Shown here piece by piece: positions 52,924-61,418 of a stretch of DNA of 62,815 nt. This stretch comes from Stomatobaculum sp. (GTDB lineage: Bacteria; Bacillota_A; Clostridia; Lachnospirales; Lachnospiraceae). A program made the translations under genes and the position numbers. The notes beneath the pieces were generated by a model, which saw only the letters and a list, made by a program, of their open reading frames with translations, was not told the origin of the DNA and made no database searches. Within the stretch, counting starts at the first letter, position 1; each line of letters begins with the position of its first letter. The stretch is taken from the NCBI GenBank assembly GCA_017449925.1, contig JAFSYO010000065.1, forward strand, positions 1 through 62,815, read 5' to 3'.

Positions 52924-53505
52924 TCATTCCTGATTTTTACTCTCTGTACGTCTCTCCCGCGCCATGTAGTAGGCTGCCACATGGACCGCCTGGATCACCT
53001 GGCACTCCGCGATCATCCGATCCACGGTCTCCGCGGAAAGCACCGTCGTCTCCATACATTCGGTGGCGTCCAGGTGCCTGACCGACACCTTGCGGCAGCC
53101 CTCCGCCAGGAAAATATAGGCGTAGTTGTTTGCGATAGTAGCATTCGGCGCGATCCGCCCCAGTGCGGTCCAGCGTTCTGCCTCGTATCCCGTCTCCTCC
53201 AGAAGCTCCCGCTTCGCGGCATCCATGGGATCCTCGCCGTCTTCCATTCCGCCCGCCGGGAACTCTGTCGTCACTGTCTCCGTCCCCGGGCGGAACTGCC
53301 GCACGCAGATATAACTCCCCTCAGGATCCCGCGCCACGATGACCGAAAAACTCCTGTTCCGGGTGGTGTAGTACGGCGTGATCTTCTTCCCGTTCGGCAG
53401 CAGATACGTGTTTTCCCGAAGGTCGACCCACTGGTCCTTGCGGACGATGCTGCCGGACAGCCACTGCCACTGCAGCGGGTCCTGTGATTTGTTGTCTTTA
53501 TTCAT
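52924..53505 (-). CDS. NUDIX hydrolase, ADP-ribose pyrophosphatase-like
   Basis: A 193-residue cytoplasmic enzyme. The start ATG at 53505 (AAAGGT about 7 nt upstream) is preferred to an in-frame TTG at 53520. The NUDIX box runs GGMEDGEDPMDAAKRELLEETG and contains all key acidic residues (RE-LLEE). FPAG just before it and the VRQFRPG strand are typical of the ADP-ribose pyrophosphatase branch, which hydrolyses ADP-ribose and related nucleotide sugars to nucleoside monophosphate and a sugar phosphate. The substrate is inferred from family. It follows the membrane protein gene by about 100 nt on the same strand. Confidence 0.9.
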   Translation of the reverse strand: MNKDNKSQDPLQWQWLSGSIVRKDQWVDLRENTYLLPNGKKITPYYTTRNRSFSVIVARDPEGSYICVRQFRPGTETVTTEFPAGGMEDGEDPMDAAKRELLEETGYEAERWTALGRIAPNATIANNYAYIFLAEGCRKVSVRHLDATECMETTVLSAETVDRMIAECQVIQAVHVAAYYMARERRTESKNQE

Positions 53506-53607
53506 GTTATTACCTTTCAATCATCTGCCCCCACATCTGACTGCTTTCCGTCCCTGCCGGCTGTTTTTATATTTTCGTCCCGTCCCTGCTGGCCTGCTGA
53601 GTTATTC

Positions 53608-55029
53608 TTACTTCTTGGCTGTGATCCTGCCCCGCAGCTTTTCTCCTGCGGAGAGAAGTGCGTTCAGGAACCGGTTCAGCAGATAACAGGTCAGGATCAG
53701 CGTTATATTCCCAAAGGAACTCTTGTAGAACAGACCCGCCAGGCAATATACATAGGTACAGGCGGAGAACCACACCAGGAACCACATTCCGAGCCTCACA
53801 AAGGGCAGCCTTACCGTAAACAGGAAAATGAGATATGCAGCCAGGATGACGAGGAGTCCTCCGGCGATCCAGGGCAGCGGCTGTCCCTCGGAAAGTGCCG
53901 CGAGGAAAGCGCGTCCCGGCGCTTCATAGGCCTGGATCGCGTCCCCGATCTCCTCTCCGGAAAGAGTCCCCTGGGCGCTGTCCGCCGCGCGGGACATAAA
54001 GTTGGAAAGGAGAGGGAGTACCCAGATCTGGAGCAGAAGCATCCAGGCCGGCGTCATCACTTTAGAGACCCTGGAATCGTCCTCGAACTTCACCAGGGAC
54101 AGCACAAATTTCACCACCAGCGACGTAATGTAGGAAACCAGCATCGCCTGGGCGATGCGCATGTCCGCCAGACTGTACAGATTCTTCTGATAAGAATAGA
54201 CGCTGCTGGAGAAAATGAGGCGCATCACCGCTCCGAAGGAGCGGATGCGGCCGGCCCAGATGGTGATGCCCCAGGCTGCGGCGCAGAGAACCCCTAACAG
54301 GATCCTCTTCTTAGTATCAACTTTGATCCGCACCAGAGGATCACGTCCGGCTTTCTTCTCTCTTCCCAGCCGCTTTTCGTCCGTAAAGAAAGCGAGAAAT
54401 GCAGCCGACAGCAGCGCTGTCACCGCTCCCAGAACGATCTGCTGCACACCGCTCCACAGCATCCAGTGCCCGGCCAGCCAGCCGACCGGCGGCAGCAGGG
54501 AAGCGATAAAGACCGGCCAGAAATTCCGGTCTCCCAGGAACGTTCCCAGAAGCACAAAAGGATAGACCAGCAGACAGGCGCTGACTGCGTACCAGGCCGC
54601 CGTGTCATTCCATGAAAATTCCATGCGGAAGATGCCGGCGATCAGGTTCAGGATGGATTCGAGAAGCTGCGACGTGTACTGTCCAGTCATGAACCAGGCC
54701 GTGGTGAAGTGGTTGTCCAGCAGCGGATAACCATACAGACAGGCGTAGACGTAGAGCAGGAACAAAAGCACTGTCGTAGCCGCGAAACTGATGCGCCGGT
54801 CCTCCTCCTCCACCACAGATGCCGCGAATTCCACCGCGAGGAAGATCTCCGTGAGAAGGATCAGGATGCAGAAGATCAGCACCATGGCCGTCAGCTCTTC
54901 TCTGGTCGTGTAAGTTCTGTTCTCAATAGCGCAGGGGACCTTCAGCGGCCCGCCCGCCGCGTAAATAATACGTTCCAAAAGGCGCAGGCCGAGAAGGATC
55001 TCCGCCCCGCGCAGAATAATCTTTTTCAT
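53608..55029 (-). CDS. Polytopic membrane protein of unknown function
   Basis: A 473-residue protein with about eleven to twelve hydrophobic segments, a basic middle loop (DEKRLGREKKAGRDPLVRIKVDTKKR near 225-245) and an Arg/Lys-rich tail. The N-terminus MKKIILRGAEILLGLRLLERIIYAAGG suggests insertion at once. I do not recognise a family motif. The ribosome binding site is weak. The gene lies between the NUDIX gene and copy 2 of the palindromic element, without obvious functional partners. Transporter or lipid-linked-sugar roles are possible but unsupported. Confidence 0.75.
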   Translation of the reverse strand: MKKIILRGAEILLGLRLLERIIYAAGGPLKVPCAIENRTYTTREELTAMVLIFCILILLTEIFLAVEFAASVVEEEDRRISFAATTVLLFLLYVYACLYGYPLLDNHFTTAWFMTGQYTSQLLESILNLIAGIFRMEFSWNDTAAWYAVSACLLVYPFVLLGTFLGDRNFWPVFIASLLPPVGWLAGHWMLWSGVQQIVLGAVTALLSAAFLAFFTDEKRLGREKKAGRDPLVRIKVDTKKRILLGVLCAAAWGITIWAGRIRSFGAVMRLIFSSSVYSYQKNLYSLADMRIAQAMLVSYITSLVVKFVLSLVKFEDDSRVSKVMTPAWMLLLQIWVLPLLSNFMSRAADSAQGTLSGEEIGDAIQAYEAPGRAFLAALSEGQPLPWIAGGLLVILAAYLIFLFTVRLPFVRLGMWFLVWFSACTYVYCLAGLFYKSSFGNITLILTCYLLNRFLNALLSAGEKLRGRITAKK

Positions 55030-55193
55030 GCCTATACTCTAAGCTTGAAACCCGATGTCGGCAAGCACTTTTTCTCTGTCGTTTTTCTTACTTTCCATAC
55101 CGGATGATGCATTTTAAGCCTGCCGGAGAGTATTGCTCTTCAGGAATTATTATCAAGCCAAATGGATCATTTCGAGCAGTCCAGAGCTTCAGT

Positions 55194-55451
55194 TTGGGGG
55201 TATATCGTCAAGTACCCGGATGCACTCCCTCGCCACAGATGAAAACTCGCCCAAAAAGCTTGAAAAAGCACTGTTTTCAAAGAAGCGTGGGGCTATATGC
55301 AAAAGTCCTCCGAAGCACTCCCTTGTTCAATGACGATATAATGGAGTGCTCCAGAGGACTTAGGTCCTATAGCCCCACGGCTCTCAAGAAATGAGCTGTC
55401 AGGTAACGAAATAAGGGAGTGCATTCGAAGACTTAGCCTCTATACCCCCAC
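55194..55451 (+). repeat. Copy 2 of the dispersed nested-palindrome element (forward orientation)
   Basis: Nested arms are exact: GGGGGTATA (55196-55204) with TATACCCCC (55441-55449), TGCACTCCCT (55221-55230) with AGGGAGTGCA (55414-55423), GTGGGGCTATA (55287-55297) with TATAGCCCCAC (55368-55378), and GCACTCC (55315-55321) with GGAGTGC (55343-55349). The midpoints fall near 55322-55332, so the whole element can fold into one long hairpin or cruciform. It is inverted relative to copy 1 at 49021. The rest of the gap 55030-55597 holds only a 16-bp palindrome at 55571-55586. Confidence 0.87.
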
Positions 55452-55597
55452 TAATCACTGGAAGATAGTGTTGAACAGCCGGAAATCATTCCCGGACAGC
55501 CGTTATCGCCGCGGCTGCGACACGGAAGCTTGCGGGCTGCGGTTTGAAGTCACTTCCGGGTGGCATGTATCGCTGCGGCCGCAGCGTTAATGTTTGC

Positions 55598-56563
55598 TTA
55601 CAGCACCTCGGCTTCCCACCGCCCGCTGGCGCCGCAGGGAAGGACCAGGCCGCTTCCCGAAACGGGCAGGCCGATCTCGTCGGAGCGGACCGTACCGCCG
55701 CGGCCGGGGGCCACGGCGCTGCCCAGCATGTAGGTGAGCACCCCGGCCTGCAGGCCGGTGGTGTAGGAGTTAATAAGGAAAAAGAGCGGCTGGTCGGAGA
55801 GGAGCGATGCGCAGTCTTTGATCAGCGGGAAGACGGCGTCCTCGATCTTCCAGATCTCCTTGTTGGGCCCGCGTCCGTAGGAGGGCGGGTCCATAATGAT
55901 GGCGTCGTAGCGGTTCCCCCGGCGCATTTCCCGCTGCACGAACTTTGCGCAGTCATCCACAAGCCAGCGGATCGGGGCGTTTTCCAGACCGGAGGCGGCC
56001 GCGTTCTCCTTTGCCCAGCTGACCATGCCCTTGCTGGCGTCCACGTGGGTCACGGCAGCGCCGGCTGCCGCCGCCGCCAGTGTGGCGCCGCCGGTGTAGG
56101 CAAAGAGGTTCAGGACCTTCACGCTGCGCCCGCTCTGAACTGCCCGGGCAATCAAAGAAGAGAACCAGTCCCAGTTCGCCGCCTGCTCCGGAAAGAGGCC
56201 GGTGTGCTTGAAGCTGAAGGGCTTCAGCCTGAAGGTCAGCCTGCGCCCGCCCGCAGACGAAGCAGCGCCCTCAGACGCAGCAGCGCCCGCAGATGAACCT
56301 GTGCCGGAAGACGAAACTTCCCCCGGCAGTTCGTAGCAGATCTCCCACTGCTTCGGAAGCCCGAAGAATTCCCACTCACCGCCGCCCTTGCTGCTGCGGT
56401 GATAATGTCCGTCCGGTCTTCTCCAGGCGGAGTTCTTCTTTTCTGTATTCCAGATGACCTGGGGGTCCGGGCGGATCAGCCGCCAGTCGCCCCAGCGTTC
56501 CAGCTTTTCCCCTCCGGAACAGTCCAGTACTTCATAATCTTTCCATCTGTCTGCGATCCACAT
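55598..56563 (-). CDS. Class I SAM-dependent methyltransferase, RlmI/RlmK-like
   Basis: A 321-residue enzyme. I start at ATG 56563 (MWIADRWKDYEVLDCSGGEK, the usual N-terminus of these proteins as I know it); upstream in-frame ATGs at 56623 and 56671 have poorer context. The N-terminal half has GGEWEFFGLPKQW and an Ala/Ser/Gly-rich insertion (SSAGAAASEG), then FKHTGLFPEQAANW, the SAM motif VLNLFAYTGGATLAAAAAG, VTHVDASKGMVSWAKENA, and the catalytic DAIIMDPPSYGRG. It resembles 23S rRNA m5C methyltransferases such as RlmI, which modify C1962; the exact target is not certain. The SAG-rich insertion is unusual. It is transcribed divergently from the surface-protein pair. Confidence 0.85.
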   Translation of the reverse strand: MWIADRWKDYEVLDCSGGEKLERWGDWRLIRPDPQVIWNTEKKNSAWRRPDGHYHRSSKGGGEWEFFGLPKQWEICYELPGEVSSSGTGSSAGAAASEGAASSAGGRRLTFRLKPFSFKHTGLFPEQAANWDWFSSLIARAVQSGRSVKVLNLFAYTGGATLAAAAAGAAVTHVDASKGMVSWAKENAAASGLENAPIRWLVDDCAKFVQREMRRGNRYDAIIMDPPSYGRGPNKEIWKIEDAVFPLIKDCASLLSDQPLFFLINSYTTGLQAGVLTYMLGSAVAPGRGGTVRSDEIGLPVSGSGLVLPCGASGRWEAEVL

Positions 56564-56636
56564 TCTGTACGCCCTGCCTTTTCCTGCCGGTAATGTTCTT
56601 ACAAGTGTAGCAGAGCGGTCCATTTTCGTAAAGATT

Positions 56637-56673
56637 TCTTGTGATTTTATGAATTCACTGTTTAAACACAAGA
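56637..56673. promoter_or_regulatory. Inverted repeat between divergent genes
   Basis: TCTTGTG (56637-56643 region) pairs with CACAAGA (56667-56673 region) across a gap of about 23 bp. It lies between the methyltransferase and the surface-protein gene, together with a TATAAT at 56709-56714 that may serve the latter. Function is inferred only from position. Confidence 0.35.
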
Positions 56674-56764
56674 TTGATGTTAGAATGAAACCAAACTTAA
56701 TGCTGAAGTATAATCAAATATATTATCAATGTTTCTGTTCATGTTACTGGAAGGAGGTGACAAT

Positions 56765-57844
56765 ATGAGGAGACAGGTTATGACCGGCCTGGCAGCGGCT
56801 GCGGCCATGATGCTTTTGTGCTCTGTTCCTGTATTCGCCGCTGGATGGACAAAAGAAGGGACCCGCTGGAAATGGTACAACGTGAAGGGTGAAGCCGCGA
56901 CGAACACATGGAAAACATGGGAAGACGGCAAGGAGCGCTGGCTGGACGATACCGGCTTCATGGTCACGGACAGCTGGGTGAAGCAGAATGGCAATTACTA
57001 TTTTGTGGACGATGACGGCGTCAGGCTGACGAATACCTGGGCGGAACTGAATCCGCCGGACCAGGTGAAGGGAACCGCAGATCAGGGTGTCTTCAATTAT
57101 TATTTCGGCAACACAGGAAAAATGGCTGACGACCGCTTCATTTCGAAGGATGGGGAGCAGGTCTATGTTGGCGCCGACGGAAAGATGCAGTACGGCTGGC
57201 TGAAGGACAATGTGTATTTCGCTGACGAAAACGGCATCCTGGTGACAGGCTGGCAGGAGCTGGAGGGCCCGGACAGCAAGACGCATCAGTACTACTTCGG
57301 GACGAACGGCAAGAAGACCAGGGCCGGAGACGGTTACATGTACCGGACCCGGGAGATCGGCGAAACGGAGTACTGCTTCGATGAGAACGGGATCCTTCAG
57401 ACAGGATGGGTCGACATTGCTGTGACAAAGGATGGCAATGCGGAAGAGCATGACTGGCGGTATTACGACGAGGATGGTGCCGCGGCGTCGGGCCGGGTGA
57501 TCTTCGCGGCAAAGGACGGCAGCCAGACGAGTTACTACTTCCGTAAAAACGGCTCCGGGATCACAGGTGTCTATGACAGCAAATTATATTATGAAGGAAT
57601 ACTGCAGCAGGCTACGGCGAAAACAGGCTATCGTGTCGTGTCTGTACCGGAAAAAGAGCAGGGAAAATATGTCAACTATCTTGTCGATACCAAGGGTAAT
57701 GTGGTAAAAAAGGAAAAGGTCCGTTCAAAGAATGGCGTGCGTTATGAAACGGATGCCGGCGGACGGGTCAGAACAGTAAACGGCGCATCAGCCGAAGGAA
57801 AGAAATATTCTCTTCCGACGGTGCCCGACAGGAATGAAACTTGA
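56765..57844 (+). CDS. Secreted cell-wall-binding-repeat protein
   Basis: A 359-residue exported protein starting at ATG 56765 behind an excellent AAGGAGGTGA. The signal peptide (about 1-25) ends VFA-AGW. The mature part carries repeated Trp/Tyr-rich units of the choline- or glucan-binding type (WTKEGTRWKWYNVKGEA, DSWVKQNGNYYFVDDDG, YGWLKDNVYFADENG, TGWQELEG, TGWVDIAVTKDG) spread over most of its length, each about 20-40 residues. No catalytic domain is apparent. It likely binds wall polymer and may cover or modify the surface together with the SH3 lipoprotein encoded 16 nt downstream. The ligand (choline, teichoic acid or glucan) is not decidable by eye. Confidence 0.82.
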   Translation: MRRQVMTGLAAAAAMMLLCSVPVFAAGWTKEGTRWKWYNVKGEAATNTWKTWEDGKERWLDDTGFMVTDSWVKQNGNYYFVDDDGVRLTNTWAELNPPDQVKGTADQGVFNYYFGNTGKMADDRFISKDGEQVYVGADGKMQYGWLKDNVYFADENGILVTGWQELEGPDSKTHQYYFGTNGKKTRAGDGYMYRTREIGETEYCFDENGILQTGWVDIAVTKDGNAEEHDWRYYDEDGAAASGRVIFAAKDGSQTSYYFRKNGSGITGVYDSKLYYEGILQQATAKTGYRVVSVPEKEQGKYVNYLVDTKGNVVKKEKVRSKNGVRYETDAGGRVRTVNGASAEGKKYSLPTVPDRNET

Positions 57845-57860
57845 TGAGGAGATACCGAAC

Positions 57861-58739
57861 ATGAAAAAAAGAGCAGGAAGAGTGTTTGTGATCGCAGCGG
57901 TCAGTGCTGCGGCGCTGATGATCAACGGCTGCGGCGGAACAAGCCAGAACGCTTCAACAGCTGCCCCTGCAGCGGAAACTACGGCGGCAGCGGCTGAGAC
58001 TGCGGCAGCCGAGACCACTACGGCGGCGGAGACTACGACGGCGGCGGAGACCACTACGGCAGCCGAGACCACGCCCGAGGAGATGGAGCCGAGGGAGATC
58101 ACCTTCTACCGGACCAATGAGGCGGCCAATGTCAGAAAAGAGCCGAGCGCGCAGGGAGAGATCATCACCGTCCTTCCCAAGGGATACGAACTGGAAGTTC
58201 CGGACGGAATCGGGGAAAGCTGGACGAAGATCCGTCTTGGATCAGACGAAGCCTATATTTCCAGCAAGCTGATCGATGTGAGCGTTGTCGGTATCGCGGC
58301 GTATGAAGACGAGGAAGAGTCGACGGAAGCTGAGACGACGGAAGCCGAGACCGTGAAAGAGACGGAAGAAGAACTGCCCGACGGCGCGGTGGAAGAAGAC
58401 GACGAAGAGATCGACAACGAAGAGGAAGAAGAGGATTCCGTAAGCGACAGCGATATCGATCCCGACGAGGATCTTCCGGATGAAAAGACCGGCGTTTACA
58501 TCGGGCCCGGAACCTACACTCCCCCGGCAGGCTACGGCGGCAGCAGCGTCAGCAGTCAGCCCCAGCCGACTCAGAGTTATCAGGCACCCACGCCCGTAAT
58601 GCCGGATCTCAATGATATGCCGGAGGGCGAGGATCCCGAACTTGCGCCGGATGATGATGACGGCAGCGGAGAGCCGAATCCGAGCGGAAATGTAAAGAAG
58701 ACAAAGAAGAATTCTGCGGGCGGTATGCAGAAGCAGTAA
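57861..58739 (+). CDS. SH3-domain lipoprotein with low-complexity linkers
   Basis: A 292-residue lipoprotein. The ATG at 57861 follows GAGGAG; an in-frame 57834 overlaps the previous gene. The signal ends in a lipobox-like LMINGC, lipidated at Cys22. A Thr/Ala/Glu repeat linker (AAETTTAAETTTAAETT, DNA 58010-58075) leads to a bacterial SH3 domain (about 75-140, AANVRKEPSAQGEIITVLPKG ... EAYISSKLIDV), then a strongly acidic stretch (EEDDEEIDNEEEEEDSVSDSDID), and a Pro/Gly/Ser tail. SH3b domains usually bind peptidoglycan. With the upstream cell-wall-binding gene it forms a two-gene surface unit, followed by strong terminators. Confidence 0.82.
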   Translation: MKKRAGRVFVIAAVSAAALMINGCGGTSQNASTAAPAAETTAAAAETAAAETTTAAETTTAAETTTAAETTPEEMEPREITFYRTNEAANVRKEPSAQGEIITVLPKGYELEVPDGIGESWTKIRLGSDEAYISSKLIDVSVVGIAAYEDEEESTEAETTEAETVKETEEELPDGAVEEDDEEIDNEEEEEDSVSDSDIDPDEDLPDEKTGVYIGPGTYTPPAGYGGSSVSSQPQPTQSYQAPTPVMPDLNDMPEGEDPELAPDDDDGSGEPNPSGNVKKTKKNSAGGMQKQ

Positions 58740-58755
58740 AATGCCCGCCCCCCTG

Positions 58756-58817
58756 CAGGCGAGGAACGCACAGCGTCCCTCGCCTGTGGACGGACAGAGA
58801 CGCTTCGCGTCTTGTCC
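58756..58817 (+). other. Two tandem GC-rich hairpins after the lipoprotein gene
   Basis: Hairpin 1: CAGGCGAGG (58756-58764) with CCTCGCCTG (58778-58786). Hairpin 2: GGAC...GACGC with GCGTC...GTCC (58792-58817, small TTC loop). Neither has a T-run. They may shield the 3' end of the mRNA before the true terminator. Confidence 0.55.
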
Positions 58818-58821
58818 GCCT

Positions 58822-58884
58822 CGAAAATAATCCCCCGGTCTGGCAGGTGAGCAAGCTCCCCTTACAGACCGGGGCTTATTTTCG
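58822..58884 (+). terminator. Strong terminator before the ribosomal operon
   Basis: CGAAAATAA (58822-58830) pairs with TTATTTTCG (58876-58884), and CCCCGGTCTG (58833-58842) with CAGACCGGGG (58865-58874), giving about 19 pairs. The TTATTTT arm supplies the U-rich end. Confidence 0.85.
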
Positions 58885-58942
58885 GGGTGCTGATCCTAGG
58901 GCAGAATTCACGAAATTTCGACAAAAAATTTGTGAAATATGC

Positions 58943-58971
58943 TTGCATTTATTTTTTGGGTGTGCTATATT
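58943..58971 (+). promoter_or_regulatory. Promoter of the S10 ribosomal protein operon
   Basis: TTGCAT (58943-58948), a 17-bp spacer and TATATT (58966-58971) predict a start near 58978. The long leader of about 325 nt to rpsJ has the room to hold regulatory structure. Confidence 0.75.
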
Positions 58972-59110
58972 GTTCAGGCTGTGACATGATAGCTGTGAAG
59001 CGAGAGGTTGCTGTTCTGCCATAGGACAGGGAATTCCGTGGAGCGAATGTCTGGTTTCCAAACTGACGACAAGTCACTGTACAACTAAAAATGCCTTCTT
59101 CGGGGCCGGA

Positions 59111-59183
59111 GTTAACCGGTATCCGGGGCCGGCGGATATCAGGATCCATCAGGTATCCGGGACCAGCGGATGTGCGGGTTAAC
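59111..59183 (+). promoter_or_regulatory. Structured region in the S10 operon leader
   Basis: GTTAACC (59111-59117) and GGTTAAC (59177-59183) bracket a region containing two copies of a 22-bp sequence (59119-59140 and 59153-59174, four mismatches, 34-bp period). This could fold as a multi-branched leader structure for feedback by a ribosomal protein. The structure is seen; the regulation is inferred. Confidence 0.5.
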
Positions 59184-59304
59184 AAAAGCGGGAAGGGGCG
59201 GCCGTGCGGAGATTATCAGGAGGATATGTGATGATACGCCCGGCACTGTGTACAGTCACCGCTTGTCGTACTTCAAAAAGTGCGAAAAGGAGGCGACTTT
59301 TTTT

Positions 59305-59622
59305 ATGGCAAGTCAGGTTATGAGAATCACGTTAAAGGCGTACGATCACAAGCTTGTTGATCAGTCCGCCGCAAAGATCGTCGATACGGTCAAGAGAACC
59401 GGAGCAAAGGTTTCCGGCCCGGTCCCGCTGCCCACCAAGAAGGAGATCATCACGATCCTCCGCGCGGTCCACAAGTATAAAGACAGCCGTGAGCAGTTCG
59501 AGCAGCGGACCCACAAGAGACTCATCGATGTCCTGACCCCGACCGATAAGACCGTGGACGCTCTGTCCCGTCTGGAAATGCCGGCCGGCGTTCATATCGA
59601 CATCAAGATGAAAACGAAGTAA
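59305..59622 (+). CDS. rpsJ: 30S ribosomal protein S10
   Basis: A 105-residue protein, normal for S10. [29 protein letters not shown] and the long-loop motif [11 protein letters not shown], with [27 protein letters not shown], are near-universal. ATG 59305 follows AAAAGGAGG at a slightly long spacing of about 12 nt; a second ATG at 59320 (MRITL) is the other common start. S10 is in the 30S head and also takes part in NusB-linked antitermination. It is the first gene of the canonical S10 operon. Confidence 0.98.
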   Translation: MASQVMRITLKAYDHKLVDQSAAKIVDTVKRTGAKVSGPVPLPTKKEIITILRAVHKYKDSREQFEQRTHKRLIDVLTPTDKTVDALSRLEMPAGVHIDIKMKTK

Positions 59623-59694
59623 GCAGCAAAATATTATCCTGCTCTAGTATGAACGCGAGATGCGTTCCGCTGTAGGATAAACAGGAGGTAAAAC

Positions 59695-60375
59695 ATGAAG
59701 AAAGCGATACTTGCAACAAAAGTAGGTATGACTCAGGTCTTCAACGACGCTGGCGTGCTTGTCCCGGTCACCGTGCTTCAGGCGGGCCCCTGCGTGGTCA
59801 CCAGAGTTAAGACAAAAGAGAGCGACGGTTACGATGCAGTCCAGGTCGCCTTCGGCGAGATCCGCGCGAAGCTTGTGAACAAGCCCGACGCAGGACAGCT
59901 TGAGAAGGCTGGAATCGAGAAGAAGACCGTTACCAGAGGCGAAGGCAAGAGAGAGGTCTACGAGGCCGGACGTTTCCTGAGAGAGTTCCGTTTTGAGAAC
60001 GCTTCCGAGTACAGCGTCAAGGACGAGATCAAGGCTGACATCTTCGCGGCGGGCGACAGAGTCGACGCGACCGCAGTTTCCAAGGGCAAAGGCTTCCAGG
60101 GCGTTATCAAGAGACTGGGCCAGCACCGCGGACCGATGACTCACGGTTCCAAGTTCCACCGTCACCAGGGATCCAATGGTTCCTCTTCCGATCCGAGCCG
60201 TGTCTTCAAGGGCAAGGGAATGGCAGGACAGATGGGACATGTTCAGGTCACCACACAGAACCTCACCGTGGTTCGCGTTGATGCCGAGAACAATCTCATT
60301 CTGGTCAAGGGCGCTGTCCCGGGACCGAGAAAAGCACTGGTAACCCTCAAAGAGACTGTGAAGTCCCGCAAGTAA
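59695..60375 (+). CDS. rplC: 50S ribosomal protein L3
   Basis: A 226-residue protein starting [16 protein letters not shown], with the conserved [36 protein letters not shown] central loop and the C-terminal [18 protein letters not shown]3 folds 23S rRNA early in 50S assembly and reaches toward the peptidyl transferase centre. AGGAGG lies just before the ATG. Position after rpsJ fits the standard S10 order. Confidence 0.98.
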   Translation: MKKAILATKVGMTQVFNDAGVLVPVTVLQAGPCVVTRVKTKESDGYDAVQVAFGEIRAKLVNKPDAGQLEKAGIEKKTVTRGEGKREVYEAGRFLREFRFENASEYSVKDEIKADIFAAGDRVDATAVSKGKGFQGVIKRLGQHRGPMTHGSKFHRHQGSNGSSSDPSRVFKGKGMAGQMGHVQVTTQNLTVVRVDAENNLILVKGAVPGPRKALVTLKETVKSRK

Positions 60376-60399
60376 TACGAGGAAGGAGGAACGCTAAAG

Positions 60400-61020
60400 A
60401 TGGCAAACGTATCTGTTTACAACACCGATGGACAGGTCGTTGAGACTATGGAGCTGAACGACGCGATTTTCGGCGTTGAAGTGAATGAGCATCTTGTGCA
60501 TATGGCAGTTGTCGCGCAGCTCGCGAACAAGCGCCAGGGCACCCAGAAAGCAAAGACCCGCGCAGAGGTTTCCGGAGGCGGCAAGAAGCCCTGGAGACAG
60601 AAGGGCACCGGCCACGCAAGACAGGGCTCGACCAGAGCTCCGCAGTGGAAGGGCGGCGGCGTTGTGTTCGCACCGACTCCCCGTGATTACACCATTACCC
60701 TGAACAAGAAGGAAAAGAGACTGGCTCTGAAGAGCGCTCTGACCAGCCGCGTTCAGGAGAACAAGTTCCTGGTCGTCGACGATTTCGGCATGAGCGAAGT
60801 CAAGACGAAGAAGATGGCTTCCACCCTGAAGAACCTGAAGGTCAGCAAGGCTCTGGTGGTCGCTCCCGAGAACGATACCAACACGATCCTTTCCGCCAGA
60901 AACATCGCCGGCGTGAAGATGGCTTCCCCGAAGACCATCAACGTCTACGACATTCTGAAGTACAGCACCGTGGTCGCTTCCAAGGCTGCTGTTTCCACGA
61001 TTGAGGAGGTATACGCATAA
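60400..61020 (+). CDS. rplD: 50S ribosomal protein L4
   Basis: A 206-residue protein; the extended loop GTQKAKTRAEVSGGGKKPWRQKGTGHARQGSTRAPQWKGGGVVFAP lines the exit tunnel and is diagnostic, followed by LALKSALTSRVQENKFLVVDD. AAGGAGG lies before the ATG. In some bacteria L4 represses its own operon by binding the leader. The stop and the next ATG overlap by one base (TAATG). Confidence 0.98.
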   Translation: MANVSVYNTDGQVVETMELNDAIFGVEVNEHLVHMAVVAQLANKRQGTQKAKTRAEVSGGGKKPWRQKGTGHARQGSTRAPQWKGGGVVFAPTPRDYTITLNKKEKRLALKSALTSRVQENKFLVVDDFGMSEVKTKKMASTLKNLKVSKALVVAPENDTNTILSARNIAGVKMASPKTINVYDILKYSTVVASKAAVSTIEEVYA

Positions 61021-61319
61021 TGGCAAGCATTCAGTACTATGATGTGATCCTCAAGCCCCTCGTAACAGAGAAGAGCATGTCCGGCATGGGCGACAAGAAG
61101 TACACCTTCCTTGTTCATCCGGAAGCAAACAAGAGCATGATCAAAGAGGCAGTCGAGAAGATGTTCGCAGGAACAAAGGTCGCTTCCGTCAATACCATGA
61201 ACTGCCCGACCAAGACCAAGCGCAGAGGCATGACCTTCGGCAAGACTGCGAAGCAGAAAAAGGCCATTGTCCAGCTGACCGAAGACTCCAAGGAAATCGA
61301 GATCTTCCAGGGTCTGTAA
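61020..61319 (+). CDS. rplW: 50S ribosomal protein L23
   Basis: A 99-residue protein of normal length: YYDVILKPLVTEKSMS, KYTFLVHPEANKSMIKEAVEKMF and VNTMNCPTKTKRRGMTFGKT. L23 sits at the tunnel exit and docks the signal recognition particle and trigger factor. Its ATG overlaps the rplD stop, so the two are translationally coupled. About 100 nt with small hairpins separate it from rplB. Confidence 0.98.
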   Translation: MASIQYYDVILKPLVTEKSMSGMGDKKYTFLVHPEANKSMIKEAVEKMFAGTKVASVNTMNCPTKTKRRGMTFGKTAKQKKAIVQLTEDSKEIEIFQGL

Positions 61320-61418
61320 AGAAGAGTCCGCATCGCAGGGACTGTAATACATATACGGTGAGAATCCGTGATAACTAGGAACGGCGCGAACAGGAAGCGC
61401 CGGTAAGGAGAAAATACT

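Noticed and set aside
55571..55586. 16-bp perfect palindrome CGCTGCGG/CCGCAGCG downstream of the methyltransferase stop
   Set aside because: It has no T-run on either strand and no second copy nearby. It could be a weak 3'-end hairpin but there is too little to call a terminator.
61320..61418. Possible ribosomal-protein leader or riboswitch between rplW and rplB
   Set aside because: Three small stems (for example GGCGC/GCGCC near 61383-61403) can be drawn, but the gap is under 100 nt, lies inside a well-known operon and matches no RNA family I know.
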